From NCBI RefSeq assembly GCF_000239815.1, contig NZ_CAFK01000122.1:1-43715 (forward strand): a DNA stretch of 43,715 nucleotides, given 5' to 3'. Source of the stretch: Bradyrhizobium sp. STM 3843. Its GTDB lineage: Bacteria; Pseudomonadota; Alphaproteobacteria; Rhizobiales; Xanthobacteraceae. The number at the start of each line of letters is the position of its first letter. Position 1 is the first letter of the stretch. A model generated the notes under the pieces. That model was not told the origin of the DNA. It saw only the letters and a program-made list of their open reading frames with translations, and made no database searches. The position numbers and the translations under genes were made by a program. Positions 8,611 through 16,061 of this stretch are shown here, one piece after another.

Positions 8611-9667
8611 CTGCCGCAGTAAGCATCCGCTCAAACGATGACCTCGGTGGGTACTGACCGATGCAGCTATTGAAAAACAAGCTTCGGTCTCTTTCCCGAG
8701 AGATCATGAACCAGAGTTGCCGAGAGCGAGTCGCCCCCGCAACTCGATGCGTAGCTAACGAGATGAGGTCGCCCCGATAACGCGAACGCGAATCTGATGC
8801 CCCCACAGATGCTCTCGAGGGCATTGATCTCGTGGGAACGCACCGCCGCAAATAAATCGATTAGGGTGTCACCGACCAGCAGCGGAACGCTATCGCAATC
8901 CCGACAGCCGGTCGGTAACTCACCTTTCAAAGCGGCCGCATCATTAGGCGCAGCGGCAAACGTCTCGGACAGCAGAATGGTCGGAGATATTCTGAACAGG
9001 CGTGTCTTGAGAATCTGAATATCCGGATCGAGGTTCAGATGCTTTGCGGTTTTGACGTATGCGCCGATGCGTCCGACAAGCGCTTCATCCTCCACTTCCC
9101 GAAGAGGAATTCCGCTGACGGTCCCCGGAGCAACCAGGACGACGATCAGGAAGGCGTCCTTGGGTGGCTCCTGGGCGAGCTGGATGCGCGTGATTGTCTC
9201 GTAACCATTGTCAGATTCGGTATTTTTGAAGGCCTCCTTCGGCATTCCCGAGCTCTTCCAATTCTTGGCCAGTACCGTGACCTGCGTCGCTTTCGGAAGC
9301 GTGCCGAATAGGCAAACCGACGACTTCCCCCGCTCCGGGCAAGAGTACGCATGCCGGAAGAGTTTGTTCTGGGTCTCGGCGGAGCCCGGACCGGCCGCCA
9401 ACAAGACTGTGACCGCAACCAAGCCCAGAACTCTCACGGCAAGCGACCAGTCACCGTAGCTCCGATTCAGCATTGCGAAATTCATGTTTCAGTCCGGTAG
9501 CGCAAACAAATGATGGGCCTCACGTTCTATTCTTTACGATATAGTGGGTACAACGCGAAGAGCGCGTTGCCCATGCGGATCAACTTTTTCGACGAGATGA
9601 ACCTCGCGCGCGAGATCGCGTGTACCGCGAGCTATGCCCACGGCCCAATTCGACGCCAGGGAATTCC
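8611..9667. mobile_element. Inserted 1-kb segment flanked by copies of the ATPase 3' end
   Basis: The segment between the two copies of the ATPase gene tail (8437-8610 and 9668-9841) has visibly lower GC than its neighbours and carries one secreted-protein gene in the opposite orientation plus about 180 bp of unassigned DNA. No integrase, transposase or terminal inverted repeat is visible. The pattern fits recombination of a foreign segment that brought, or left behind, a second allele of the gene end. The boundaries are set by the repeats only. Confidence 0.5.
8667..9485 (-). CDS. Secreted hypothetical protein in the inserted segment
   Basis: A 272-residue protein with an N-terminal signal peptide (hydrophobic core about residues 16-34, cleavage near GSA-ET). 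The mature part has several Cys residues (CPERGKSSVC, GCRDCD, SSCGG) that could form disulfides in the periplasm. I recognise no domain. A second Met at residue 5 is an alternative start, and no strong RBS is visible. Its codon choice is less GC-biased than that of the flanking operon, consistent with acquisition from elsewhere. It is the only gene in the segment between the duplicated ATPase ends. Confidence 0.65.
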   Translation of the reverse strand: MNFAMLNRSYGDWSLAVRVLGLVAVTVLLAAGPGSAETQNKLFRHAYSCPERGKSSVCLFGTLPKATQVTVLAKNWKSSGMPKEAFKNTESDNGYETITRIQLAQEPPKDAFLIVVLVAPGTVSGIPLREVEDEALVGRIGAYVKTAKHLNLDPDIQILKTRLFRISPTILLSETFAAAPNDAAALKGELPTGCRDCDSVPLLVGDTLIDLFAAVRSHEINALESICGGIRFAFALSGRPHLVSYASSCGGDSLSATLVHDLSGKRPKLVFQ

Positions 9668-9838
9668 ATGGCCGCGCGCAACCGCGGCGCGGCGGTGCTG
9701 CTCGTCAGCGAGGACCTCGACGAACTGCTCGAACTGTCCGACCGCCTCGTCGTGATGTTTCACGGCCGGCTGGTCTATGAGACCCGCGCCAGCGATGCCG
9801 ATCTGACCGAGATCGGCCGCCACATGGCGGGACATTGA
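9668..9838 (+). pseudogene. Truncated copy of the ABC ATPase 3' end
   Basis: This encodes the last 57 residues of the ATPase at 7093-8607, from MAARNRGA to the stop, with the same amino-acid sequence. Compared with 8437-8607 there are eight base differences, all in third codon positions, and identity continues three bases past the stop codon. The upstream part of the gene is absent. Purely synonymous divergence means both copies were recently parts of functional genes, so this is a leftover from allele-like recombination and not an old decaying duplicate. An in-frame ORF can be read from 9620, but it has no support as a gene. Confidence 0.85.
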
Positions 9839-9884
9839 GCGGACGGCTCGGCGCGCATCACGCGCGCGTGTGACGCGGGCGCGA

Positions 9885-9898
9885 TTGACCTGGATCAG
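9885..9898. promoter_or_regulatory. Near-consensus FixK/FNR-type box before oleate hydratase
   Basis: TTGACCTGGATCAG fits TTGA-N6-TCAA except for the last base. Its centre is about 57 bp before the GTG start, so activation at -41.5 would put transcription start near 9933. One mismatch and no second site keep this tentative. Confidence 0.35.
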
Positions 9899-9948
9899 TT
9901 GTCGCTGTCCCGTCCGCTGTTACCCCGGTGCCAGCTAGATAAGACCGG

Positions 9949-11517
9949 GTGAACGATATGAAGGCCTATTTCATCGGCAGCGGCATCGGCGCACTCGCTG
10001 GCGCGGCATTCCTGATCCGCGACGGCGGCATCGACGGGCGCGACATCACGATCTTCGAGAAGCATCTGCCGTTCGGCGGCAGCCTCGACGGTGCCGCGCT
10101 TCCTGACGGCTCCTACTCGCTGCGCGGCGGCCGCATGCTGACCACGGACCATTACGAATGCACCTGGGATCTGCTCTCGACCATTCCCGGCGCCAGCGAT
10201 CCGACCAAGACGATCCGCGACGAGACGATCGCGTTCAACAAAGTCCATGTCGCGCATTCGCAAGCGCGCCTGGTCGACAAGAACCGCCACAAGGTCGACG
10301 TCTCCACCATGGGCTTTACCATGCAGGACCGGCTCGAGCTCGTACGGCTCACCGAGGCTTCGGAGGACAAGCTCGGCAAGTCCCGCATCACCGACTGGCT
10401 GTCGCCGCCGTTCTTCACCACGAATTTCTGGTACATGTGGCAGACGACCTTCGCCTTCCAGCCCTGGCACAGCGCGGTCGAGTTCAAGCGCTATCTGCAC
10501 CGCTTCATGAACGAGTTTCCGCGCATCGAGACCTTGGCCGGCGTCAAGCGCACCGTGTTCAATCAATACGACGCGATCGTGAAGCCGTTGACGACATGGC
10601 TGGAGGACCATGGCGTCAAGCTGGTCGGCGGCGTCGACGTGACCGACATCGCGATCGTCACCGATGCCGGCAAGCACTGCGTGAAACAGCTGACGCTCAA
10701 GGAGGCCGACAAGATCAGCACGGTCGACCTTGGCGATCGCGACCTCGTATTCTTCCAGAACGGCTCGATGACGGATGCGACGAGCCTCGGCACCCATGAT
10801 GCTCCGCCATCGCGGCTGACCAAGCAGGACAGCCAGGGCTGGACACTGTGGGAAACGATCGCAGCCGGCCGGCCGGAGTTCGGCAATCCTGCTTCGTTCA
10901 ACGCATCGATCCCGGAATCCTGCTGGGAATCTTTCACCGTTACCTGCCGGAATCCCCGCTTCTTCGATGCCATGCAGGCCTTCAGCGGCAACGAGGCTGG
11001 CACCGGCGGGCTCATCACCTTCACCGAGTCCAACTGGCTGATGTCGATCGTGCTCTATCACCAGCCGCACTTCCTGGATCAGCCTGGGGATGTCCAGGTG
11101 TTCTGGGGCTATGCGCTGCATCCCGATCGCATCGGCAATTTCGTCCCCAAAGCGATGGCCGATTGCGGCGGCGCCGACATCCTGAAAGAACTGTGCGGGC
11201 ATTTGAACTTCGACATGTCGGTGTTCGAGAACGCCACCTGCGTGCCCTGCCGCCTGCCCTACATCACCAGCATGTTCATGCCGCGCGAGAAAAGCGATCG
11301 CCCCTTGCCGGTGCCGGCGAATTCGAAAAACCTCGCCTTCGTCAGCCAGTTCGTCGAGATCCCCGACGACGTCGTATTCACGGTGGAATATTCAGTGCGC
11401 GCGGCGCAGATGGCGGTCTATCAGTTGCTCGATATCAAGCGCACGATTCCGCCGATCACGCGTCACGACAAATCCTTCCGCGTGCTGCTCGACACCGTGG
11501 AGAAAGCCTTCGCGTAA
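9949..11517 (+). CDS. ohyA: Oleate hydratase (myosin-cross-reactive-antigen family)
   Basis: A 522-residue FAD enzyme that adds water to the cis-9 double bond of oleic acid to give 10-hydroxystearate. The N-terminus has the dinucleotide-binding motif GSGIGALAG (from residue 10), followed by GGSLDG and the family's RGGRML and WDLLSTIP segments. The middle contains FFTTNFWYMWQTTFAF and a segment around FMNEFPRI, also typical. The C-terminus includes ITSMFMPRE. The length fits the family. The start is GTG at 9949, but ATG at 9958, preceded by GGGTGA, is an alternative. It stands alone directly after the truncated ATPase copy. A role in detoxifying unsaturated fatty acids or modifying membrane lipids is family knowledge. 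Confidence 0.93.
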   Translation: MNDMKAYFIGSGIGALAGAAFLIRDGGIDGRDITIFEKHLPFGGSLDGAALPDGSYSLRGGRMLTTDHYECTWDLLSTIPGASDPTKTIRDETIAFNKVHVAHSQARLVDKNRHKVDVSTMGFTMQDRLELVRLTEASEDKLGKSRITDWLSPPFFTTNFWYMWQTTFAFQPWHSAVEFKRYLHRFMNEFPRIETLAGVKRTVFNQYDAIVKPLTTWLEDHGVKLVGGVDVTDIAIVTDAGKHCVKQLTLKEADKISTVDLGDRDLVFFQNGSMTDATSLGTHDAPPSRLTKQDSQGWTLWETIAAGRPEFGNPASFNASIPESCWESFTVTCRNPRFFDAMQAFSGNEAGTGGLITFTESNWLMSIVLYHQPHFLDQPGDVQVFWGYALHPDRIGNFVPKAMADCGGADILKELCGHLNFDMSVFENATCVPCRLPYITSMFMPREKSDRPLPVPANSKNLAFVSQFVEIPDDVVFTVEYSVRAAQMAVYQLLDIKRTIPPITRHDKSFRVLLDTVEKAFA

Positions 11518-11590
11518 TTTGGATAATTTCCGTGGCCGCGATTGCGCCGTGATCCGACCACATTTAGGACTTGGAACAGTCAAGATGACG

Positions 11591-11631
11591 CCAGAGTTGC
11601 TGTGACCTCTAGCGCGGGGCAGCAACTCTGG
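11591..11631. promoter_or_regulatory. Perfect 12-bp inverted repeat overlapping the RlpA ribosome-binding site
   Basis: CCAGAGTTGCTG (11591-11602) and CAGCAACTCTGG (11620-11631) form a perfect 12-bp stem with a 17-base loop. The last two bases of the stem are the first G residues of the GGAGG that serves the TTG start at 11640. In RNA the hairpin would touch the ribosome-binding site; as DNA it could be an operator. Confidence 0.5.
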
Positions 11632-11639
11632 AGGTTTCC

Positions 11640-11936
11640 TTGAGGAGAGTCACTCTGGTTGCGGCCGGCCTGCTCGGCGCAATGGGTTCTGCGCAAGCCG
11701 AGTCAGGCCTTGCATCATACTATGGCGGTCGCGGTCATCACGGCGAGATGACCTGCGCCCATCGGACACGCCCGATGGGCAGCGTGATCACAGTGTCGCA
11801 TAATGGTCGCTCGATCCAGTGCCGCGTCAATGACCGCGGACCGTTCGTGCGCGGGCGGGTGATTGATCTCTCGATCAGCGCTGCACGCGCGCTTGGTATG
11901 ATGAATGCCGGCGTTGTGCGGGTCTCGCTCCAATGA
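11640..11936 (+). CDS. RlpA-like double-psi beta-barrel protein
   Basis: A 98-residue exported protein with a short signal peptide (residues 1-20, ending in AQA). The rest is the RlpA core: ASYYG, then TCAHRTRPMGSVITV, and CRVNDRGPFVRGRVIDLS, which hold the His and Asp expected for the lytic transglycosylase site. It lacks the SPOR domain of full-length RlpA, so it is a minimal version acting on peptidoglycan or binding it in the periplasm. The start is TTG at 11640 with GGAGG five bases upstream. A perfect inverted repeat overlaps that RBS. Confidence 0.85.
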   Translation: MRRVTLVAAGLLGAMGSAQAESGLASYYGGRGHHGEMTCAHRTRPMGSVITVSHNGRSIQCRVNDRGPFVRGRVIDLSISAARALGMMNAGVVRVSLQ

Positions 11937-11940
11937 AGGC

Positions 11941-12048
11941 TCAGTAGCCCAGCAACGCCAAGCCGACCCAGCTCACGGCGAACAGCGAGATCACCGAGGT
12001 TGCCGCGGCCACGACGGATAGCGAAATCTTCAAAGCTTTGAGGACCAT
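11941..12048 (-). CDS. 35-aa membrane peptide
   Basis: A 35-residue peptide that begins MVLKALKISLSVVAAATSV and is nearly all hydrophobic after Lys7, giving one transmembrane helix. A strong RBS (AGGAGG, with six bases to the ATG) supports translation from 12048. The function is unknown. The stop lies four bases from the convergent RlpA-like gene, so the two genes almost touch tail to tail. Confidence 0.6.
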   Translation of the reverse strand: MVLKALKISLSVVAAATSVISLFAVSWVGLALLGY

Positions 12049-12072
12049 AACGCGCCTCCTGACAATAGCCCC

Positions 12073-12096
12073 GGCATCGGGTTCAACCCCGATGCC
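12073..12096. other. Hairpin in the gap between the 35-aa gene and the methyltransferase gene
   Basis: GGCATCGGG-TTCAAC-CCCGATGCC forms a 9-bp stem upstream of the 35-aa gene and downstream of the methyltransferase gene on the same strand. It may end transcription from the methyltransferase, although no T-run follows. Confidence 0.45.
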
Positions 12097-12259
12097 GACC
12101 TGAAATTTCCTGGGAAACCGGCTCAATAAGAACCGAACTCCCAGTTGGTGCGCGCGGAAAGCGAAAAGGTTCAACGGCCCCCGTACAGCGAGCCCACATT
12201 CCCATGCGCCCCACGCCAACAGCGTCGGAGGCCTGCTGGTTCCGGCTGGTCGGCGACTT

Positions 12260-13141
12260 TTACGGATCGACCGCGGTCACAACCCAGAAAGCGGCCGGCA
12301 CCGTCACCGCCCCGCCCTTGGCGTAGCGCGCCAGCGCCGATCGGACCGCCCCCGTTACCGCCGCGACCGCATCCGCCGCCTGGCCGGCGACGGCGCGGCT
12401 TGCCGGGCCGATCGCAAGCGCCGTGGCCGCAGCCCCGTCGAGCCCGCCGTCCCCACTGATGTCGAGCGAGAGATCGCAGCGCTCGAACCTGACACGGCGC
12501 AGGCCCGCTTCGGTCAGCACATGTTCGACCCAATCGCGCTCGGCAAAGGCGAAATCGTCAGGCGCATGTGGCCGCAAACCCGGCAGCTTCGGCACATGCT
12601 CGTAAGCCGCCTGCAGCGGCTCCAGCGCCCACGGATTGTCGCGCAGTTCACCCCAGCAGGCGAAGGCGATCCGGCCTTCGGAGCGCAGCGCGGTGCGAAT
12701 GTTGAGAAAGCTGCGCACGGGATCGGCGAAATACATCACACCGAGACGTGACGTCACCAGGTCGGCGCTGGCCGCGTTGAAGTGATGCACCATCGCGTCG
12801 CCCTGCACGAAGGTGACGGGTGCCTCGGCGGGCGCGACATCATTGGCCCGCACCAGCATCGGCGCCGATACGTCGACCCCGACAACCTGCCCGCCTCCGC
12901 CGCCCTTTTCGGCCGCCGCGATCATGGTCGCGCCGCAGCCGCAGCCAATGTCGAGCACGCGCTCGCCTGGCTGGATCTCAGCACGCGCGATCAGCATCTC
13001 CTGGACCGGCGCCAGCATGTGGTCCAGCTCCGCCTGCCGCTCGACCCAGCGCTGCCCGCCCGCGCCATTCCAGAACGCGATCTGATCTGCATTCTCGAAA
13101 TGGCCGAACGAGGTGTCGGGGGCACTATCCATGGCTGCCAT
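12260..13141 (-). CDS. Class I SAM-dependent methyltransferase
   Basis: A 293-residue protein with the SAM-binding motif I VLDIGCGCGA near residues 62-71, motif II GVDVSAPML near 88-96 and FVQGDAM near 110-116, all in the Methyltransf_11/25 fold. SRLGVMYFADP corresponds to motif IV. The region after residue 210 is Ala-rich and may cap the substrate site. Such proteins methylate small molecules or quinone-like compounds; the substrate is not evident. Start could also be Met4. It stands alone on its strand. Confidence 0.85.
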   Translation of the reverse strand: MAAMDSAPDTSFGHFENADQIAFWNGAGGQRWVERQAELDHMLAPVQEMLIARAEIQPGERVLDIGCGCGATMIAAAEKGGGGGQVVGVDVSAPMLVRANDVAPAEAPVTFVQGDAMVHHFNAASADLVTSRLGVMYFADPVRSFLNIRTALRSEGRIAFACWGELRDNPWALEPLQAAYEHVPKLPGLRPHAPDDFAFAERDWVEHVLTEAGLRRVRFERCDLSLDISGDGGLDGAAATALAIGPASRAVAGQAADAVAAVTGAVRSALARYAKGGAVTVPAAFWVVTAVDP

Positions 13142-13224
13142 CGGTGCTGAAACGTGCAGAAAAGTACGATAGTCGCCGTATCAGGCGGAAGCGGGTTTGA
13201 AAAGATGGGGAGCGAGCGTTGGGC

Positions 13225-13431
13225 TTACGACCCGACCTGAAATTCCGGCCGGAGAATCGGGGTCTGACGCTGACCCAGTTCACGCCTGAGCGCCAAGACC
13301 ACGTCACGCAGTTCGCGCGCCAGCTCGGCGTTATACCGTCGCGCGTGGTCGGTCGCTGCGAGCAGCGCCAGGAGGTCGCAATCATCCGCGCGCGTGCTCA
13401 GCTGGTCGATGATGTCCTCCAATTTCGTCAT
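13225..13431 (-). CDS. Small helical protein, possibly from a FixK-controlled divergent promoter
   Basis: A 68-residue protein starting MTKLEDIIDQL at ATG 13431, behind GAGGGGG. It is predicted almost wholly helical, with a long amphipathic stretch (residues about 20-52, HARRYNAELARELRDVVLAL), and ends in a polar tail. I recognise no family. The longer in-frame ORF up to 13614 lacks support because of its odd composition. Two FixK-type boxes lie 146-211 bp upstream and are shared with the divergent 61-aa gene. Confidence 0.55.
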   Translation of the reverse strand: MTKLEDIIDQLSTRADDCDLLALLAATDHARRYNAELARELRDVVLALRRELGQRQTPILRPEFQVGS

Positions 13432-13576
13432 ACCCCCTCGCACTGGAGTCCCGTCGTTAGGCCCGCATCCCCAGACGGAAACCATCCTCAATTTTGGAAC
13501 TTCGCGCCATCGTCCTCGGGGGCAAATCGGCGCGCGCGGACGCGCGGTAACCGCTTCGGCGTCTTCGTTGTTTGTC

Positions 13577-13590
13577 TTGATCGCGATCAA
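13577..13590. promoter_or_regulatory. FixK/FNR-type box 1
   Basis: TTGATCGCGATCAA is a perfect palindrome matching TTGAT-N4-ATCAA. It lies between the divergent 68-aa and 61-aa genes, 52 bp (centre to centre, about five helical turns) from a second perfect box. A position near -41.5 for either strand is possible. Confidence 0.75.
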
Positions 13591-13628
13591 TTGCCTTGCC
13601 GGCTGTCTCGTCAAGCGTTCAACTTGCC

Positions 13629-13642
13629 TTGATCTGGATCAA
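13629..13642. promoter_or_regulatory. FixK/FNR-type box 2
   Basis: TTGATCTGGATCAA matches the FixK2/FNR consensus exactly. Its centre lies 78 bp before the ATG at 13714, so class II activation would start transcription near 13677 and leave a leader of about 37 nt for the 61-aa gene. Confidence 0.8.
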
Positions 13643-13713
13643 GCCAAGGCCGCGGACGACGACGCAAATGCGCCGGACAATCGATCGTGGCCGTGACTAG
13701 CGGGAGGGTCGAC

Positions 13714-13899
13714 ATGGCTGAGACAACCAAACTGTCCGTCGAGAAGGCGCTGAACAAGATCCGTGAATCGGACGCGCGGAAGGACAAGGCTGACCGGATC
13801 GACGACGAGATCGCCGCGCTCGATGAAGAGACGAAGCGCTTGAGAGCGCAAAGGCTGCGGCTGGAAGGTCATCAGCGCCGTTCGAGCAAACGCGACTGA
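13714..13899 (+). CDS. 61-aa charged coiled-coil protein, probable low-oxygen gene
   Basis: A 61-residue, highly charged protein (MAETTKLSVEKALNKIRESD onward) with heptad-like Leu/Ile spacing and no Trp, Cys or signal, so a small cytoplasmic coiled coil is likely. The ATG at 13714 is chosen because GGGAGG lies about six bases upstream; an upstream in-frame GTG has no RBS. Two perfect FixK-type boxes upstream suggest induction under low oxygen. The function is unknown. Confidence 0.65.
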   Translation: MAETTKLSVEKALNKIRESDARKDKADRIDDEIAALDEETKRLRAQRLRLEGHQRRSSKRD

Positions 13900-14189
13900 G
13901 CCGTTCCTCGCACCAGACACAATCGAACTATCAACCAGTTTTCCGAGAGATGACCGCCACACTCTCGCGGCGGATCATCATCTCCCGCTCGACGCTCGTG
14001 TTCCAGCGCCGACATTCGCCCCTGTGGGATTCATCTCAGCGAATGTTGGCATCGAAGGAACACGAGCTCATTGTTGTTCGTCGTGCAGCAGTGTTGCGGC
14101 AAGGGGGCACCTGTCACGGCCGTCCTGTCGATGCCGGCACGCCGAGCCCAGTTCAGCTCAGAGCCCAAATGCCCTTGCAGAACCCCGCA

Positions 14190-14588
14190 CTACATCATCG
14201 CGTAGGCGCGCCGGAAAGCGACGGCACCGGCGAGCGATCGGGCACGGGTGCGGACGGCATGGCCGTCATTTCCGCTGCGCACGATCCATTGCCCGTTCTC
14301 GTGACCGACAATCTGTCCGACGTGGTGGCGCCACACCACGATCGCTCCGACCGAGGGGCCGCCTGCATTGACGCCATAGCGCGCCCAGGAAATGGCGAGG
14401 TTGTACTGCGGCCCCGGATCGCTGCCAACTTGACTACGCATGTACCAGCCGCACCACGCAGCAGGGCGGCCCGAGTAACCATGTCCAGACGCATAGTGCC
14501 TATGATGAGAATGCCGATGATGAGTTCTCGCTTCAGCGCCTGATGCAAATACGCAAAGCATTGCCGTGGCAGCTACGAGCTTACGCAT
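14190..14588 (-). CDS. Secreted CHAP/NlpC-like hypothetical protein
   Basis: A 132-residue protein with a signal peptide (MRKLVAATAMLCVFASGAEA). A His-rich stretch follows, then AWCGWYMR near residues 44-51, GAIVVWRHHVGQIVG near 81-95 and GNDGHAV. The Cys and the following His in these contexts resemble the catalytic pair of CHAP or NlpC/P60 amidase folds, so a peptidoglycan amidase or endopeptidase is possible. The match is by pattern only. It stands alone; the 290 bp between it and the 61-aa gene show no further gene. Confidence 0.65.
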   Translation of the reverse strand: MRKLVAATAMLCVFASGAEARTHHRHSHHRHYASGHGYSGRPAAWCGWYMRSQVGSDPGPQYNLAISWARYGVNAGGPSVGAIVVWRHHVGQIVGHENGQWIVRSGNDGHAVRTRARSLAGAVAFRRAYAMM

Positions 14589-15143
14589 ACGAATATCCTT
14601 CGTGCTGTTGAGGGAAACTATCGCGACACGCGATCAGAAATGGAGCCGTTCGAAAAAGACGATCAGACGTCTGCGGCTTAGCCCGCGGAATAAATCCGCT
14701 ATTCGGGCTTTAAGAAATTTGAGATGGCGAAAATATGGCAGCCGTCATGCATAGGTTAACGCGCGGCACGGAACTCCCGAGCGCCGAATTAATATCGTAA
14801 CGAGCAACAATAAATTACTGCAACCTTCGCAGAAGAATCGATATTGCATCTAAACATAACTCATTAGTTCTCTGGTTCACCTTGATGACACACCTCGCGC
14901 AGCGCTCTTCTCAGCTACGAGAAATTCCACCGTCAATATGATCCAAAATGGAGACGAACAGACCACAACAACTACGAAAAACGAGTGCGGACCATTGCGC
15001 ATCGCGGCCAGTAAGCCTGTCCAGATTGAAATGAGTTCGGCGGATCGCCGCATCCGATAAAGTGCTCGATGCGCAACTCCGCGCGCTCACCGGCATGCGA
15101 ACAATCGGGAGAAGCCATGTGCTCGCGCGCGTCTGCAATCCCG
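14589..15143. other. AT-rich intergenic stretch without a supported gene
   Basis: About 550 bp, clearly richer in A and T than the flanks. I see no credible coding frame. Structure visible: a palindrome CAGACGTCTG (14664-14673), and a nested stem AGCCC-GCGGA-ATAAA-TCCGC-TATTC-GGGCT (14680-14709) followed by TTAAG, which could belong to a small RNA or terminator. The promoter of the minus-strand CHAP-like gene should lie in the first part. Confidence 0.4.
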
Positions 15144-15157
15144 TTGACATAGATCAA
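15144..15157. promoter_or_regulatory. FixK/FNR-type box upstream of the membrane protein gene
   Basis: TTGACATAGATCAA matches TTGA-N6-TCAA exactly. Its centre is 80 bp before ATG 15231, so class II activation would start transcription near 15192 with a leader of about 39 nt, the same geometry as box 2 of the 61-aa gene. Confidence 0.75.
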
Positions 15158-15230
15158 AGCCCTGCGATTTGCCGGCACGTGCACTCCCGTTGCGCTCCCA
15201 GCAGCGGTCAGATGGGTCCGGAGACAGGCA

Positions 15231-15902
15231 ATGGATGACAACAAGGTCGGCCTCACCCACGCCCATTTGCGAACGCCGCGCGCTGCGGCCGTCGCCGGCA
15301 TCCTGTTTTCGGTGTTGTTATTCCTGGTATTTGGGCTGCTGCGGCTCTCGATACCCGGTGACCCCTTCGAGCCGGGAGCCTGGCTTCAAGGCGGATTGAC
15401 ATATGTGACGCCCGCCATGAACCTCGTGCCGTTCGCCGGGATCGCCTTCCTCTGGTTTGTGGGCGTGCTTCGCGACCGCCTTGGATCGCGCGAGGACCGG
15501 TTCTTTGCGACAGTCTTCCTGGGAAGTGCTTTTCTGCTGCTGGCCATGCTGTTTGCCGCTGCCGCGGTGTTCGGGGCAATCATCACTGCATTTCGCGCGG
15601 CGCCCGAAGCCCTGGAACGCTCTGCCGCCTTTCATCTCGGACGCGGGCTAGCCTATGCGATGATCAATATCTATCTGGTGAAGACGGCCTCGGTGTTCAT
15701 GATCACGACATCGACGATTGCGCTCTATACCCATTTGACGCCGCGCTGGCTGGCGATCGGCGGATACATCATCGCGTTCGTGCTCATCGTCGGAAGCTAT
15801 TATTTCGACTGGAGCCTGCTGGTGTTCCCGCTGTGGGTATTTCTGGTGAGCATATCGATCTTGCGGGAACAGGAAAAGGAAGCCACTTCGCCTCCGTCGT
15901 GA
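15231..15902 (+). CDS. Multi-pass membrane protein, probable low-oxygen gene
   Basis: A 223-residue inner-membrane protein with about six hydrophobic helices (roughly residues 20-40, 62-80, 92-116, 138-160, 172-188 and 192-212). The short acidic N-terminus and charged C-tail point to the cytoplasm. I do not recognise a catalytic motif. GREGLAYAMINIYLVKTASVF-like polar residues around 135-155 may line a channel or bind a cofactor, but this is speculative. The start at 15231 lies downstream of a perfect FixK-type box, so expression under microaerobic conditions is expected. A hairpin terminator follows at 16020. Confidence 0.75.
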   Translation: MDDNKVGLTHAHLRTPRAAAVAGILFSVLLFLVFGLLRLSIPGDPFEPGAWLQGGLTYVTPAMNLVPFAGIAFLWFVGVLRDRLGSREDRFFATVFLGSAFLLLAMLFAAAAVFGAIITAFRAAPEALERSAAFHLGRGLAYAMINIYLVKTASVFMITTSTIALYTHLTPRWLAIGGYIIAFVLIVGSYYFDWSLLVFPLWVFLVSISILREQEKEATSPPS

Positions 15903-16019
15903 ACGATCCGCGAAGGGGCTGAAGCCGCGAACAAGAGGTCGTGCTACCAGTCACATGTCGAGTCTGTGACGGCCGATGACGAGCGCGCTGGCAAAATTCC
16001 TCCCAGGCGGAGAGGCCGG

Positions 16020-16047
16020 AAAGAGGTGACCGGCTGATCACCTCTTT
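16020..16047. terminator. Bidirectional hairpin terminator
   Basis: AAAGAGGTGA and TCACCTCTTT form a perfect 10-bp stem with an 8-base loop between the convergent membrane-protein gene and the secreted Tyr/Gly-rich gene. The A- and T-runs at the stem ends suit termination from both sides. Confidence 0.75.
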
Positions 16048-16061
16048 CGCCTGCTCTACAT

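Noticed and set aside
9510..9667. Start of a frame (MMGLTFYSLRYSGYN onward) running into the truncated ATPase copy
   Set aside because: It enters the duplicated tail in a different reading frame from the real gene and has no RBS. It may be a fragment of a lost gene, but nothing identifies it.
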